A stretch of 64,000 nucleotides of DNA, from NCBI RefSeq assembly GCF_020166395.1, contig NZ_JAIQXU010000001.1:477478-541477 (forward strand). Reading direction: 5' to 3'. The notes beneath the pieces were generated by a model. That model saw nothing but the letters and a program-made list of their open reading frames with translations, ran no database searches and was not told where the DNA came from. Source of the stretch: Deinococcus betulae (GTDB lineage Bacteria; Deinococcota; Deinococci; Deinococcales; Deinococcaceae). Of this stretch, positions 41,764 through 50,942 are shown piece by piece. The stretch's first letter is position 1. Each line of letters starts with the position of its first letter. The position numbers and the translations under genes were made by a program.

Positions 41764-42598
41764 CCGCCACCTCCAGGCGGCGCAGCCCCCGGTGCAGGGT
41801 CAGGGCCGTGACCGCCAGCAGCCCCAGCGCCCAGCCCAGTTGAGTGCCCAGCGTCGCCCAGGCTGCCGCGCCGGTCTTGACGCCCACCCAGACCTCGACC
41901 ACCGTGTTCAGCATGGCTGGGAACGGCGTCCAGGCGAGCCAGGCCTGAAACCACTCTGGAAAGAACGCCAGCGGCATCAAAAAGCCGCAGCCCAGCCCCA
42001 GCAGCGCCCAGGCGAAGCGGCCAAACCCGGCGGCGTCCGGCGACCAGAAGGCCGCGCAGTTGACCAGGAACCGGAACAGGAAGCCGCAGGCCCAGGCCAG
42101 CACGATACTCAGGGCCGTCTGAACCCAGCCCAGGGCGCCCGCTGGCCACGTCAGGTCCCAGAACAGCTCAAAGAGCAGCAGCATGGGTACGCCGCGCAGC
42201 AACAACTGGCCCCAGGCGCGCCCGGCGTCCTGCGCCGCCCAGAAGAGCAGCAGGTTCAGGGGCCGCAGCAGGTCGGTGGCCACCTCGCCCCGGTGGACGG
42301 TGCGCATGAAGTCGGTCCAGCCGAACAGGCTCAGGGCCATGATGAACGTCTGGGTCAGGCCGATGTAGGTCACCGCGTCCTGCACGGTGTAGCCGGCCAC
42401 CTGTGGACGCAGGCCAAACAGGGCCAGCAGCACCGCCACCCGCAAAAACCCAAAAAACGTGTTGGTGATCAGTCCCCACAGCGCCGCCTGAGGGTAGGCG
42501 AACTGACGCCGGAACCCCAGCCGGGCCACCGCCCAGGGCAGCGCCACAGACGGCAGGACAGCGCCCCCAGCGCGCGCCGGCGCAGGTGCAGTGGTCAT
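41756..42598 (-). CDS. ABC-2 family permease, subunit A
   Basis: 280 aa with about six hydrophobic helices and the same family layout as its partner: WAVARLGFRRQFAYPQAALWGLITNTFFGFLRVAVLLALFG, TYIGLTQTFIMALSLFGWTDFMRTVHRGEVATDLLRPLNLLLFW. It is the first gene of the exporter operon (permease, permease, ATPase). Cargo cannot be inferred from the sequence; relatives have been linked to lipids, peptides and antibiotics. Confidence 0.9.
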   Translation of the reverse strand: MTTAPAPARAGGAVLPSVALPWAVARLGFRRQFAYPQAALWGLITNTFFGFLRVAVLLALFGLRPQVAGYTVQDAVTYIGLTQTFIMALSLFGWTDFMRTVHRGEVATDLLRPLNLLLFWAAQDAGRAWGQLLLRGVPMLLLFELFWDLTWPAGALGWVQTALSIVLAWACGFLFRFLVNCAAFWSPDAAGFGRFAWALLGLGCGFLMPLAFFPEWFQAWLAWTPFPAMLNTVVEVWVGVKTGAAAWATLGTQLGWALGLLAVTALTLHRGLRRLEVAGG

Positions 42599-42865
42599 AC
42601 GTTTCCCCCTCTTTCCAGCATGCCGAACCGGAAGCCCCCAGGGTAGCGGCGCCAGGCCGGGGCAGGAAATACGCCGCTTGGCGGAGAGGGTGAAATGGAG
42701 TCAGCCCCAATTCGGCGCGCCGCTGTCCTTCTTCCTGCGGCCTTAATGACATTGCTGCATCAGTCCTGGGGGCTGTCATCAGGATTTCCTGAACGCACGC
42801 CGCACGCCCCGCTCAGCCCGGCGACCTACGCTAAGGCCCGCATCAAGCCACAGGAGGCGCACATC

Positions 42866-43594
42866 ATGATGGATATTTTGAACCAGCTGGGCGGCCTGAG
42901 CGGCGCCGGACAGACCCTCGGCGGGCAACTGGGCACCAGCCCGCAGCAGACACAATCGGCCGTCGAAGCGGCGCTGCCGCTGCTGCTGGGCGCCCTGACG
43001 CGCAACGCCGCGCAGCCGGGGGGCCTGGACGCCCTGAGCGGCGCCCTGGACCGCCACGACGGCTCGGCGCTGGGCGCTTTTGGTCAGGGACAGTTGCCCG
43101 ACACGGCTGACGGTCAGAAGATTCTGGGGCATGTATTTGGCGGCCAGCAGACGCAGGCCGCGCAAGCTGTGGGCCGCCGCGCCGGCATTGACCCGCAGCT
43201 GGCCATGCAGCTGCTAACCATGCTGGCCCCGCTGGTGCTGGGGTATCTCAGCCGCCAGCGGCAGGGCCAGGTAGGCGGCGCCCAGCCTCAGGGCGGCGGC
43301 CTGGGCAGCATTCTGGGTGGGCTGCTGGGCGGCTCCGGCGGCAACCTGGGCGGCCTGCTCGGGGGCCTCCTGGGCGGTGGACAGCCGGCCTCTCAGCCCA
43401 GCTCTGACCCCTCCCGTCAGGGCGGCAGCGTCCTGGGCGGTGGCCAGGTGATTCCGGGCTTTCCCAGTCAGGGTGGGGCTCAGACCAGCGGCGGCTCGGG
43501 TGACCTGTTCGGCACCCTGAACCGTGCGCTGGACCGGGACGGCGACGGCGGCGCGCTGGATGACCTGATTGGCATGTTTGGCGGCCGGCGGTAA
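42866..43594 (+). CDS. DUF937 (YidB-like) protein with an EF-hand-like tail
   Basis: 242 aa. The N-terminal DUF937 domain (MMDILNQLGGLSGAGQTLGGQLGTSPQQTQSAVEAALPLLLGALTRNAA... GQKILGHVFG) runs to about 130. A Gly/Gln/Leu-rich region (GGLGSILGGLLGGSGGNLGGLLGGLLGGG) follows, then a C-terminal calcium-loop-like DRDGDGGALDD near residue 225. AGGAGG at 42852-42857 lies 8 bases before the ATG. The domain function is unknown; the acidic loop suggests Ca binding (inference). Confidence 0.88.
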   Translation: MMDILNQLGGLSGAGQTLGGQLGTSPQQTQSAVEAALPLLLGALTRNAAQPGGLDALSGALDRHDGSALGAFGQGQLPDTADGQKILGHVFGGQQTQAAQAVGRRAGIDPQLAMQLLTMLAPLVLGYLSRQRQGQVGGAQPQGGGLGSILGGLLGGSGGNLGGLLGGLLGGGQPASQPSSDPSRQGGSVLGGGQVIPGFPSQGGAQTSGGSGDLFGTLNRALDRDGDGGALDDLIGMFGGRR

Positions 43595-43607
43595 AGGAGG
43601 ACAGCCA

Positions 43608-43648
43608 AAAGAGCAGGCGGACTATTCTCGTCCGCCTGCTCTTTCTGA
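43608..43648. terminator. Bidirectional terminator between the DUF937 and aquaporin genes
   Basis: AAAGAGCAGGCGGAC (43608-43622) pairs perfectly with GTCCGCCTGCTCTTT (43630-43644); loop TATTCTC. A and T runs on each side let it serve both converging transcripts. Confidence 0.9.
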
Positions 43649-43683
43649 GTTGACTGGCTCGCCTTCCCTTCAGCAACCTTCTC

Positions 43684-44355
43684 TCAGTTCATGGCTTCCG
43701 GAACGGGGCGGGGTTTCAGGCCTTCGGTGAAGTTGGCAATCAGGGCGCCCAGCGCCGCCCCCAGCAGCGGGGCCAGCCAGTACAGCCAGTGGGCGCCCCA
43801 CTCGCCCGAGACCAGCGCCGGGCCGAACGAGCGTGCGGGATTCATGGCGGCGCCGGTCAGGGGACCAGCCGCCAGAATGTCCGCCACGATGGTCAGGCCC
43901 ACAATCAGGCCGCCCAGCACATGCCGCTGATGAATGGCGACCTTGACGACCACCAGCACCAGAAACGCAGTGGCAATGACTTCTGCCAGAAAGCCGCCGC
44001 CCACAGACACGCCGCTGCCCAGGGCAGGAAGACCAAACCCAGCCGCCTCCAAGCGCGCCAGGCCCGCCACCCCCAGGGCGGCCGCCGCACCCAGGGCCGC
44101 CCCGGCCAACTGCGCCGGAACAAACGCCAGCGTGGTGCGCCAGTCCTGATGCCCGGTCAGGCTGAGGGCAAAGCTGACCGCTGGGTTGAATTGGCCGCCG
44201 CTGACGGTCCCCAGCGCCATGGCCATGACGGCGATGGCCAGGCCGTGGGCAAAAGCCACGCCCAGCAGCCCCGCATTGTTGGCGATGGCCAACACCCCGA
44301 TAAATACGAGGGCAAAGGTGCCCACCGCTTCCGCCACTAACTTCTGAGGCAACAT
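43684..44355 (-). CDS. Aquaporin (MIP family)
   Basis: 223-aa channel with six membrane helices and both NPA boxes: GGQFNPAVSFAL in the first half and GAAMNPARSFGPALV in the second, the Arg after NPA being the selectivity-filter Arg. It is short, with an open water-channel type layout like AqpZ/AqpM; water versus glycerol specificity cannot be fixed by eye. TAAACT at 44363-44368 is 7 bases before the ATG, giving a leaderless start. Confidence 0.94.
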   Translation of the reverse strand: MLPQKLVAEAVGTFALVFIGVLAIANNAGLLGVAFAHGLAIAVMAMALGTVSGGQFNPAVSFALSLTGHQDWRTTLAFVPAQLAGAALGAAAALGVAGLARLEAAGFGLPALGSGVSVGGGFLAEVIATAFLVLVVVKVAIHQRHVLGGLIVGLTIVADILAAGPLTGAAMNPARSFGPALVSGEWGAHWLYWLAPLLGAALGALIANFTEGLKPRPVPEAMN

Positions 44356-44381
44356 GAGAATAAGTTTAACCCACGGCCCCT

Positions 44382-45335
44382 CTAGCCCAGCCGCTCGCGC
44401 GAACGCGGCGCGTAGCCGGGCGGCGTGTCTTCCTGGCCGGCAAACAGGCTGGTGGTGAGGTAGCGCGCCCCGGTGTCGCAGGCGATGGTGGCCACCCGCT
44501 TGCCTGGCCCTAGGCGGCGGGCCACCTGAAGCGCGGCCCAGACCATCGCGCCGCTGCTCATGCCCACGAAGACGCCCTCCTGCTGGGCTAGGCGGCGGGC
44601 CAGTGGGTAGGCGTCTTCCTCCCAGACCTCGACCACCTCGTCAATCACAGAGCGGTCCAGATTGGCCGGAATAAAGCCGGGACCCATGCCCTGAAAGCCG
44701 TGCGTGCCCATCTCGCCGCCGCCCAGCACGTTGCTGCGGGCAGGTTCGCAGGCGATGACCTGCACCTGAGGATTTTGCCGTTTCAGAAAGCGGCCCACCC
44801 CGCTGATGGTGCCGCCCGTGCCGCTGCCGTACACAAAAGCGTCAAGGCGCCCGTCCATCTGGTCCCATAACTCAGGCCCGGTGGTGGCCTCGTGGGTGGC
44901 GGGGTTGGCGGGATTGGCAAACTGATTCATCATGACGGCGCCGCGCTCCTGCACGATCCGCTCGGCTTCCTCAATGGCGGCCAGCATGCGCCGCGCGGGG
45001 TCGGTCAGCACCAGTTCGGCGCCGTAGGCCACCAGGGTGCGCCGCCGCTCCTCGCTCATGCTGGCGGGCATACATAGAATGAGCCGGTAACCCTTGGCCG
45101 CCGCCACCTGCGCGAGCCCGATGCCGGTGTTGCCGCTGGTCGGCTCCACGATGGTGCCGCCTGGGGCCAGGACACCCCGGCGCTCGGCGTCCTCAATGAG
45201 CCCCAGGGCCGTGCGGTCCTTGATGCTGCCGCCTGGGTTCTGGCCCTCCAATTTCACGAACACGTCGGCCATCCCGTCCTCAACCACGCGCGACAGTTGC
45301 AAGAGAGGGGTGTGACCGATGAACGACTGAATCAT
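44382..45335 (-). CDS. cysK: Cysteine synthase (O-acetylserine sulfhydrylase)
   Basis: 317-aa PLP enzyme making L-cysteine from O-acetylserine and sulfide. K39 in NPGGSIKDR binds PLP; TSGNTGIGLA, NQFANPANPATHEATTGPEL, YGSGTGGTISGVGRFLK and the phosphate loop are present. It may be CysK or CysM; the alignment by eye favours neither strongly. The ATG at 45335 sits 6 bases after TATGCT (45342-45347), so it is probably leaderless. No cysE is nearby. Confidence 0.94.
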   Translation of the reverse strand: MIQSFIGHTPLLQLSRVVEDGMADVFVKLEGQNPGGSIKDRTALGLIEDAERRGVLAPGGTIVEPTSGNTGIGLAQVAAAKGYRLILCMPASMSEERRRTLVAYGAELVLTDPARRMLAAIEEAERIVQERGAVMMNQFANPANPATHEATTGPELWDQMDGRLDAFVYGSGTGGTISGVGRFLKRQNPQVQVIACEPARSNVLGGGEMGTHGFQGMGPGFIPANLDRSVIDEVVEVWEEDAYPLARRLAQQEGVFVGMSSGAMVWAALQVARRLGPGKRVATIACDTGARYLTTSLFAGQEDTPPGYAPRSRERLG

Positions 45336-45414
45336 GGTCCCAGCATAGGCGCTGCGGGCCATCCATAAAAACGCCGCACCCACCAGACGGCAGGTGCGGC
45401 AGGAAGAAACGCGC

Positions 45415-47034
45415 TTAGCTGGGCCGCTCGGCCGACGCCTGAGGCGGCGTCACCGTATCGGGCTGACTGTCCAGCGCGGCCTCGCCGTGCGCCTCGGGGC
45501 GGCTGGCCAGCGGGTCAATCTCAGGCTGATCCTTGTTGACGCTGCTGACCAGGATGTCCAGCACATCGCCGTCGCGGGCTGCCTGCACCGCCTTGTGGGT
45601 CACGATCTCCCCGATGTTCAAGATGATGGTGTCGTCTGGGGCCAGAATCACGCGGGTGACGGGGCGGCCCAGGGCGTCGCGCACCCGGCTTTCCATGGCG
45701 TCCTGCTGACGCTGCTCAATGGCGCCCTCGGCCTGATCGCGCCGGTCACCCAGCCAGGCTTTGGCGCGGTCCAGCAGGTTGCTGGCGCCCTCGGAGACCG
45801 TGCTCGCGGCGCTTGCTTCTGCCGGGCGCGCGCCGCCAGTGGTCGCGGCAATCAGCGCCTGCTCGGCGCCGACGTGGCGGGCGCGGTCGGCAATTGCGGG
45901 AGTCACAATCTGGCCAGTGGCCGCCACGATGCTGCCACCTGGCGCCCGCACGTCGCTCTTAACGCGGCGGCCAATGGTGGCTTCCACCGTATTGGGGTCG
46001 GCCTGCTGACGGTCTCGGTACGACTGTACGCCTTCCTGAATGGCGCCGCCGGTCGCTGTGGCCGTCAGAGCCGCCAGGCGCCCAGTGGCCTCGGCGCGGT
46101 CAGCCTGGTACTGGGTGATGGTTGCGCCGGCCGGCACAATGATTTCGCCGGTGTCGGTCACGACCTCACTGCGGGCCGTCTTGCCCACCACGTAGGCTTT
46201 CTGCCGCTCGGCGGTAGCGCCCTTCACGTCCTCGTAGGACTCCTGCACGCGGTCACGGGCGCTGCCGTAGGCGTCGGCTAAGGCGCCGCCCGTCGCGGCG
46301 GTGGCCAGGGCCGTCAGCTTGCCAGCCACCTCGGCCTCGTCGGCGTGCGCGGCGGTGATGGTCTCGCCTTTGGCCACAATCAGACGCTCGTCCTCAGTGT
46401 GGATATCGCCGCCCGCCGTCTTGCCGACTACGTATTCCTTCTGGCGATCTTTGGTGGCTTCAGCAATGTTCTGGTAGGCCCCACTGATGCTGCTGCCTGC
46501 CGAGGCCAGGGCACCCCTAAGGCCGCCGTCGTCCTGTTCTTCCATCGCCTGCGCGACGGCTGGAGGCACCAGCGCCGTATCCACACCAATCTGCACCTGC
46601 TCAGGGGCGGGCACGAAGGTGCGCCCGCTGCTCAGGTCGGCAAACAGGCCGCCAGTGGCCTCATAGCCTTCCACGCGGCCTGAATGCTCGTCGAAAAACA
46701 CGTCGGCAATCTTGCCCAGGTTGTGGCCGTCCGTGGTCAGCAGCGTCAGGCCTACCAGGCTGACTTTGCTGTCCAGGGCGTCTTTCAGGCGGCCATCCTC
46801 GCGGGTGGTGGCCACGTCGGCGTGGGTGCCGATCATGATGGCGTCCTCGCCAATGCTGCGGATGCGGTCAAAAGGCACCACCTTGGCCGCGCTGAACCAG
46901 CCGCCTTCGTCGACCAGTAGCCCCAGGACCTGATTGGCCTGGTGGTCAAACACCACGTCATGTACCCGGTCAATGTGTTCGCCGCTGTCCACAGCGATAA
47001 TCGTGCGCCCGAGAATATCCTTGCCTTTAATCAT
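45415..47034 (-). CDS. PRC-barrel protein with a four-fold internal repeat
   Basis: 539 aa. Two PRC-barrels lead (about 1-75 [30 protein letters not shown]; about 85-160 [35 protein letters not shown]). Then come about four repeats of a GK-x-DV-xxx-G-xIVxxGxxIT...AD-A-xxGxLxALxxAxxGGA pattern, starting near 200, 275, 350 and 440. The last is diverged ([23 protein letters not shown]). Linkers are Gln/Arg-rich helices. Its function is not known; PRC barrels are structural or RNA/membrane-complex adaptors. It is the second gene after the small membrane protein. Confidence 0.82.
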   Translation of the reverse strand: MIKGKDILGRTIIAVDSGEHIDRVHDVVFDHQANQVLGLLVDEGGWFSAAKVVPFDRIRSIGEDAIMIGTHADVATTREDGRLKDALDSKVSLVGLTLLTTDGHNLGKIADVFFDEHSGRVEGYEATGGLFADLSSGRTFVPAPEQVQIGVDTALVPPAVAQAMEEQDDGGLRGALASAGSSISGAYQNIAEATKDRQKEYVVGKTAGGDIHTEDERLIVAKGETITAAHADEAEVAGKLTALATAATGGALADAYGSARDRVQESYEDVKGATAERQKAYVVGKTARSEVVTDTGEIIVPAGATITQYQADRAEATGRLAALTATATGGAIQEGVQSYRDRQQADPNTVEATIGRRVKSDVRAPGGSIVAATGQIVTPAIADRARHVGAEQALIAATTGGARPAEASAASTVSEGASNLLDRAKAWLGDRRDQAEGAIEQRQQDAMESRVRDALGRPVTRVILAPDDTIILNIGEIVTHKAVQAARDGDVLDILVSSVNKDQPEIDPLASRPEAHGEAALDSQPDTVTPPQASAERPS

Positions 47035-47102
47035 AAAGTGACGCTCCAGTGAGGGAAAAAGAACGTGGGGAAGTCAGGTGGGCCAAGAGGGGCGGGCCCC
47101 CT

Positions 47103-47240
47103 TTAGATAAACCCGAGGTCAAGGAGTCCCTGCGGCTTGAGGTACAGGAAGTACAGCAGCAGGAACAGCACCAGCACAATGATGACGGCCAGCAGCACCT
47201 TGCCACCGCCGCCCCCTGGATTGCCTTTGAGTCGAGTCAT
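47103..47240 (-). CDS. 45-aa single-span membrane protein
   Basis: [45 protein letters not shown]: a short basic/Gly-rich N-terminus, one long transmembrane helix (about 14-34) and a short tail. GGAGG five bases before the ATG at 47240 supports translation, although the gene is small. It lies 68 bases upstream of the PRC-barrel gene on the same strand, so they may be co-expressed. Function unknown. Confidence 0.7.
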   Translation of the reverse strand: MTRLKGNPGGGGGKVLLAVIIVLVLFLLLYFLYLKPQGLLDLGFI

Positions 47241-47379
47241 GAGTGCCTCCACGCGCAGTGTAGGAAGCGCGCGTCGGCCTGCCATCTGGCAGACGTTACC
47301 GGCACTTGGCCCAACCTTGGTCTGCTCTTTAGACAGGCCAGGCAGCTTGACCCCGTACCCAGCCGTTACCCTGCGGGGC

Positions 47380-48159
47380 GTGAGTGCCGACCTTCCCTAT
47401 TTGCGCGCCGCCCCGCCAGCGCCTGGCCACCAGGAGGCCCGGCTGGCCGACCTGCCCCTGACCGTCCTGGTGGGGGTGACGGGCGTCGGCAAAAGCACGG
47501 CCCTGGCCGCCCTGGGCGCGGGCATGCGGCTGCTGCCTGACCGGCGCGAGGTCACTGACACCGTGATGATTGCCCCGCTGGCTGGCGGGCCGGTGCGTGA
47601 CCGCGAGCAGCGCTTTGCCCTGACGGCGCGCTACCGCCAGACCCACCCCGGCGGCATGGCGCAGGCCCTGGGGTCGCTGCTGGCCGATACCCGGCACTGG
47701 CAGGGGCCACTGGTGTTTGACGGCCTGCGCGGGCTGGACGAGGTGCGGTATGCCGCGCAGACCTTTGCGGCGTGGCGTTTTGTGGCGTTGGGCGCCCCCG
47801 ATGCGGTGCGGGTGCGCCGCCTGCTGGGCCGCGCCGACGCCTTTGACCAGCTGGACGCCGCCGCGCTGGGCCACGACCTGCGCGCCGACCTGGCCGCGCT
47901 GGACGGCGCCGGAACAGTGTTCTCGGCGGCCGAGCTGGACAGTCTGGCGGCGCTGCCCACAGACGGCTTTGCCCCGGCCGAGGTGCTGGCCAAAACCCGG
48001 ATTGTGCTGTCCGAACGTCGGCATTACGACCCAGCCGCTGCCGAGGCATTTCTGCACACCCTGCCCCCCAAGCGGGCGCTGGTGCTGGACACCGTGGCCC
48101 TGGCCCCGGCTGGGGTGGCGGCGGCGATTCAGGCGTGGGCGAACGGGAGCCGCGCATGA
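47380..48159 (+). CDS. P-loop ATPase/GTPase-like protein, function unknown
   Basis: 259 aa with a P-loop in [22 protein letters not shown] (about residues 29-50) and an Asp-rich [16 protein letters not shown] segment that may be Walker B-like. The rest ([35 protein letters not shown]) matches no family I can name. The GTG at 47380 lies 7 bases after TACCCT (47367-47372), so it is likely leaderless. Its stop overlaps the start of the enolase-superfamily gene (ATGA), suggesting a shared pathway. Confidence 0.75.
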   Translation: MSADLPYLRAAPPAPGHQEARLADLPLTVLVGVTGVGKSTALAALGAGMRLLPDRREVTDTVMIAPLAGGPVRDREQRFALTARYRQTHPGGMAQALGSLLADTRHWQGPLVFDGLRGLDEVRYAAQTFAAWRFVALGAPDAVRVRRLLGRADAFDQLDAAALGHDLRADLAALDGAGTVFSAAELDSLAALPTDGFAPAEVLAKTRIVLSERRHYDPAAAEAFLHTLPPKRALVLDTVALAPAGVAAAIQAWANGSRA

Positions 48160-49244
48160 GTGCGCCCACCGTCGCGCGGGTGCAGGGCCTGCCCTACCGC
48201 CTGCCGCTGACCTCGGCCCTCGCCTGGGGCGCCCACGCGGCCCTGAACGCCGCCGAGCATGTACTGGTGCAGGTCACCCTGTCGGACGGCACGGTGGGCC
48301 TGGCCGAGGCGACCCCACGCCCCACGATTTACGGCGAGACGGCCGCCAGTGTGATGGCGATCTTGGCCCATCTAGAGGCGGGCCTGGCCGGGGTGCCGAT
48401 CACGGATGAGGCAGCCTTAAACCGCGTCCGGAACAGCGTGGCGAACAACCACACAGCTCGGGGCGCACTGGACATGGCCCTGCACGACGCCCGCGCCCGC
48501 GCGCAGGGACAGAGCCTCTTCGACCACTGGCTGGGGCCGCAGCCACGGGTGCGCGTCAGTTTCATTCTGGGCATCGCGCCGCCCACCGAGATGCTGGCCG
48601 AGGCCCAGCGCGTCGTGGAGGCCGGCGTGCGCTGCCTGAAGGTCAAGGTGGGCCGCGACCACCGCCGTGACCTGGACGTCATTGCCGCCCTGCGCCGCGA
48701 GTTTGGCCAGGCTGTTCAGCTGTACGCCGACAGCAACGAAACCCTGACCCCGGATACGGCCCCCGCTGCCCTGAACGCCATGCGCGAGGCGGGGCTGCTG
48801 TACGTCGAAGAGCCTCTGCCCGCCCGTGACTTAAAGGCGCGCGCCGCCCTGCACACCCAGGGACGCCTGCCTATCGTGGCCGACGACTCGTGCTTTACCC
48901 CCGCCGACCTGGCCCGCGAACTGGACTTTGACACCTTCGACGTGCTGAACGTTAAAACGGCCCGCAACGGCTTCACGGACGGCCACGCCATGCTGCGCGC
49001 GGCGGCTGGTCGGGGCAAGCGGGGCATGGTGGGCTCCCAGGCCAGCACCGGGCTGGGCACCCTGCACGCCGCGCTGCTGGCGACCCAGGCCGAGGTCACC
49101 GAGCCCTGCGAGCTGAGCTTTGTGCTGAAGTTGCAAGATGACCTGCTCAACGCGCCCATTGAGTTTCAGGACGGCTGGCTGGATGTGACCGGGCTGCGCG
49201 ACCATGCCCTGGACCCAGCTAAGCTCCGCCGTTACCGCCTCTGA
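48156..49244 (+). CDS. Enolase-superfamily enzyme (muconate cycloisomerase/epimerase type)
   Basis: 362-aa mandelate racemase/muconate lactonizing-type protein. The capping domain ends near 120; the barrel has KxK in CLKVKVG, metal ligands in [15 protein letters not shown] and PIVADDS, and an acid/base Lys in [13 protein letters not shown]. The pair of Lys residues fits the MLE/OSBS/dipeptide-epimerase subgroup; the exact substrate cannot be chosen by eye. Translation is coupled to the P-loop gene just upstream. Confidence 0.88.
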   Translation: MSAPTVARVQGLPYRLPLTSALAWGAHAALNAAEHVLVQVTLSDGTVGLAEATPRPTIYGETAASVMAILAHLEAGLAGVPITDEAALNRVRNSVANNHTARGALDMALHDARARAQGQSLFDHWLGPQPRVRVSFILGIAPPTEMLAEAQRVVEAGVRCLKVKVGRDHRRDLDVIAALRREFGQAVQLYADSNETLTPDTAPAALNAMREAGLLYVEEPLPARDLKARAALHTQGRLPIVADDSCFTPADLARELDFDTFDVLNVKTARNGFTDGHAMLRAAAGRGKRGMVGSQASTGLGTLHAALLATQAEVTEPCELSFVLKLQDDLLNAPIEFQDGWLDVTGLRDHALDPAKLRRYRL

Positions 49245-49573
49245 CCGCTGACAGCGGCGACCAGTTGCACCCTATAGCCAGAGGAGACACTCAATTCCAC
49301 CTTTCTCTTGAGAAAACTTATTTCGTTTAGAGAGTGATGTCCAAGAGCCGCTCTGGGCGGCAGCGTAAGACGGTTGCCGTCCATTGCCGCAACATCTGGG
49401 AAGGCGCCAGAGAGTTCTCTACTCTTTGGACACTCGTTTCTGCTCCTCCCAGTCGGGTCACACTCGAAACAGGTCCAGGGTTTACCCCGATGCTGTCCGA
49501 ATTGTCTACACGACTCTCTGGCGCCTCAGACAAAGGTCATAGGCCTGTCAGAACTGGCGGCCAATAATGAGGC
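49245..49573. other. Intergenic stretch with a 13-bp inverted repeat
   Basis: About 330 bases without a supported gene. GGCGCCAGAGAGT (49403-49415) is the exact reverse complement of ACTCTCTGGCGCC (49513-49525), with 97 bases between. AATAAT lies 5 bases before the next gene's ATG and may be its -10 box. Confidence 0.5.
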
Positions 49574-49843
49574 ATGGCTCAAGAGATGCTTAACGCTCTG
49601 CTGCTGCCGCTGCTGTTCAGCATGGCGGGCGGCACCTTCATCTTTCTGTACCGCCCCGAACAGCGTGGTCAGGGACTGCTGATTCTGACGCTGTTTCAAC
49701 TGGTGGGCGCGGCCGGCTATGCTATGCAGCCCACGACGGAACTGCTGGCCCTGCTCAGCGCGCATGCCCTGGCCGTCCTGGTTATGCTGACGCGCCACTT
49801 GCAGACCCCAGTGCCTGTGCCACAAACCAGCCGCGACCAATAA
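49574..49843 (+). CDS. Small multi-pass membrane protein, function unknown
   Basis: 89 aa with three hydrophobic stretches (LNALLLPLLFSMAGGTFIFLY; GLLILTLFQLVGAAGYAM; LALLSAHALAVLVMLT) and a polar tail. AATAAT 5 bases upstream of the ATG suggests a leaderless start. A hairpin with a T-rich tail follows. No family recognised. Confidence 0.7.
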   Translation: MAQEMLNALLLPLLFSMAGGTFIFLYRPEQRGQGLLILTLFQLVGAAGYAMQPTTELLALLSAHALAVLVMLTRHLQTPVPVPQTSRDQ

Positions 49844-49858
49844 ATTTACGGATACGGG

Positions 49859-49891
49859 GGGCACGGGGTCAGCCGATCCGGTGCCCTTCTT
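49859..49891 (+). terminator. Terminator after the small membrane gene
   Basis: GGGCAC (49859-49864) pairs with GTGCCC (49881-49886); the inner stem has mismatches. TTCTT follows. It lies 15 bases past the stop codon. Confidence 0.6.
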
Positions 49892-50038
49892 GCTGCGCCG
49901 CGCGGCCAGGTGGCCTGGACTACAAGGTCTTGACGCCAGGGATGGCTCACCGCCGACCAGCGGTGGAAGCGTCGGCCCAGCCATGTGGACACCTGACAGC
50001 CCACCTCCGCTCCAATAACCCCCTCGATAGGGCCTGCT

Positions 50039-50521
50039 TTACACAGCGTTCTCTGCCGTCATCAGCAGGCGCACGCAGGTTTCCATGCCTCGCAGCACAG
50101 GGGGACTGCGCAGACAGGCCACCAGGGCGCGGGTCGCCTGATGTTCACTGCCGCCCAGCGCCCCCTGCAACGCCTCCTGAACCTGCGGGTGCAGGCGGTG
50201 GGTGCGGGTAAACAGCAGGTTCAGCAGCAGATCATCTACGCCCAGCCGGGCGCGCAGCTCGCCGTCTGGGGTGCAGGTCTGCACCTGTAGGCGCCCCCAG
50301 GGATCCAGCGTCAGCGAGGTCAGGACCGGTGAGCCAGCGCGGCGGCTGACGTGTTCGGCGGTGGGCAGCAGTGCCCCTACCAGATTGGTCGCCAGGCTGC
50401 GGCCCAGCAGGGTCAGGCGCGCCGGGTCGTCCACCGTGACATGCAGGGTCTGCGTTAGGTGCCGGGCTAGGGTGTCGCCCTCGGCCAGCAGCGCCGCCTG
50501 AATCTCTTCGGGAAAAGTCAC
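50039..50521 (-). CDS. Hypothetical protein, helical
   Basis: 160-aa cytosolic protein from a GTG start. Helix-rich N-terminus (MTFPEEIQAALLAEGDTLARHLTQTLHVTVDDPARLTLLGRSLATNLVGALLPTAEHVSRR) and a beta segment (PVLTSLTLDPWGRLQVQTCTPDGELRARLGV). It resembles no family I can name. It is not linked to a neighbour by overlap; the gap on its upstream side carries a G-rich purine repeat. Confidence 0.65.
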   Translation of the reverse strand: MTFPEEIQAALLAEGDTLARHLTQTLHVTVDDPARLTLLGRSLATNLVGALLPTAEHVSRRAGSPVLTSLTLDPWGRLQVQTCTPDGELRARLGVDDLLLNLLFTRTHRLHPQVQEALQGALGGSEHQATRALVACLRSPPVLRGMETCVRLLMTAENAV

Positions 50522-50942
50522 GGCTTATGGTGGCAGAGGAGCGCTCAGGAAGTTGGCAGTAGGAAGTAGGGAGTGGACAAGGCGTTCTGGACGGCGCGCC
50601 AGAGCTCTACAACTGCTGAGGGACGTTTGCAATGTTGTCCTGATGTGACTTGTCATATCTGTGACAGCCAGGAAATTTGCAGCTCCTTTCCAGCTGAGGC
50701 GCAAGACCTATCCCGTCGCCTCTGCAGATGCAAAGAGCTGGTCCAGTCTTCTCCGCAGCGTTGCCAACCCGCTCGGAACCAAGGTCCTCAAGCGTGACAG
50801 AATGTCTCGGACTTGGTCTTACAGCGGCGCCCAGAGCCGCTAAGCAGAAACCTCAACGGCTCTGAGGCGAATCCGCAAGAGACAGTGACAGAAGTGGAAT
50901 TGAGGGGCGTCCCTGGCCCCAGAAGGGAACTTGCCGCCGCTG
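50522..50942. other. Intergenic stretch with a G-rich purine repeat
   Basis: About 420 bases without a supported gene. Bases 50548-50579 repeat AGGAAGT/AGTAGG/GGGAGTGG words like those at 15265-15303. A TGTGACTTGTCATATCTGTGACAG region (around 50644-50667) holds TGTGAC/TGTCAT half-sites but no good palindrome. Confidence 0.4.
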
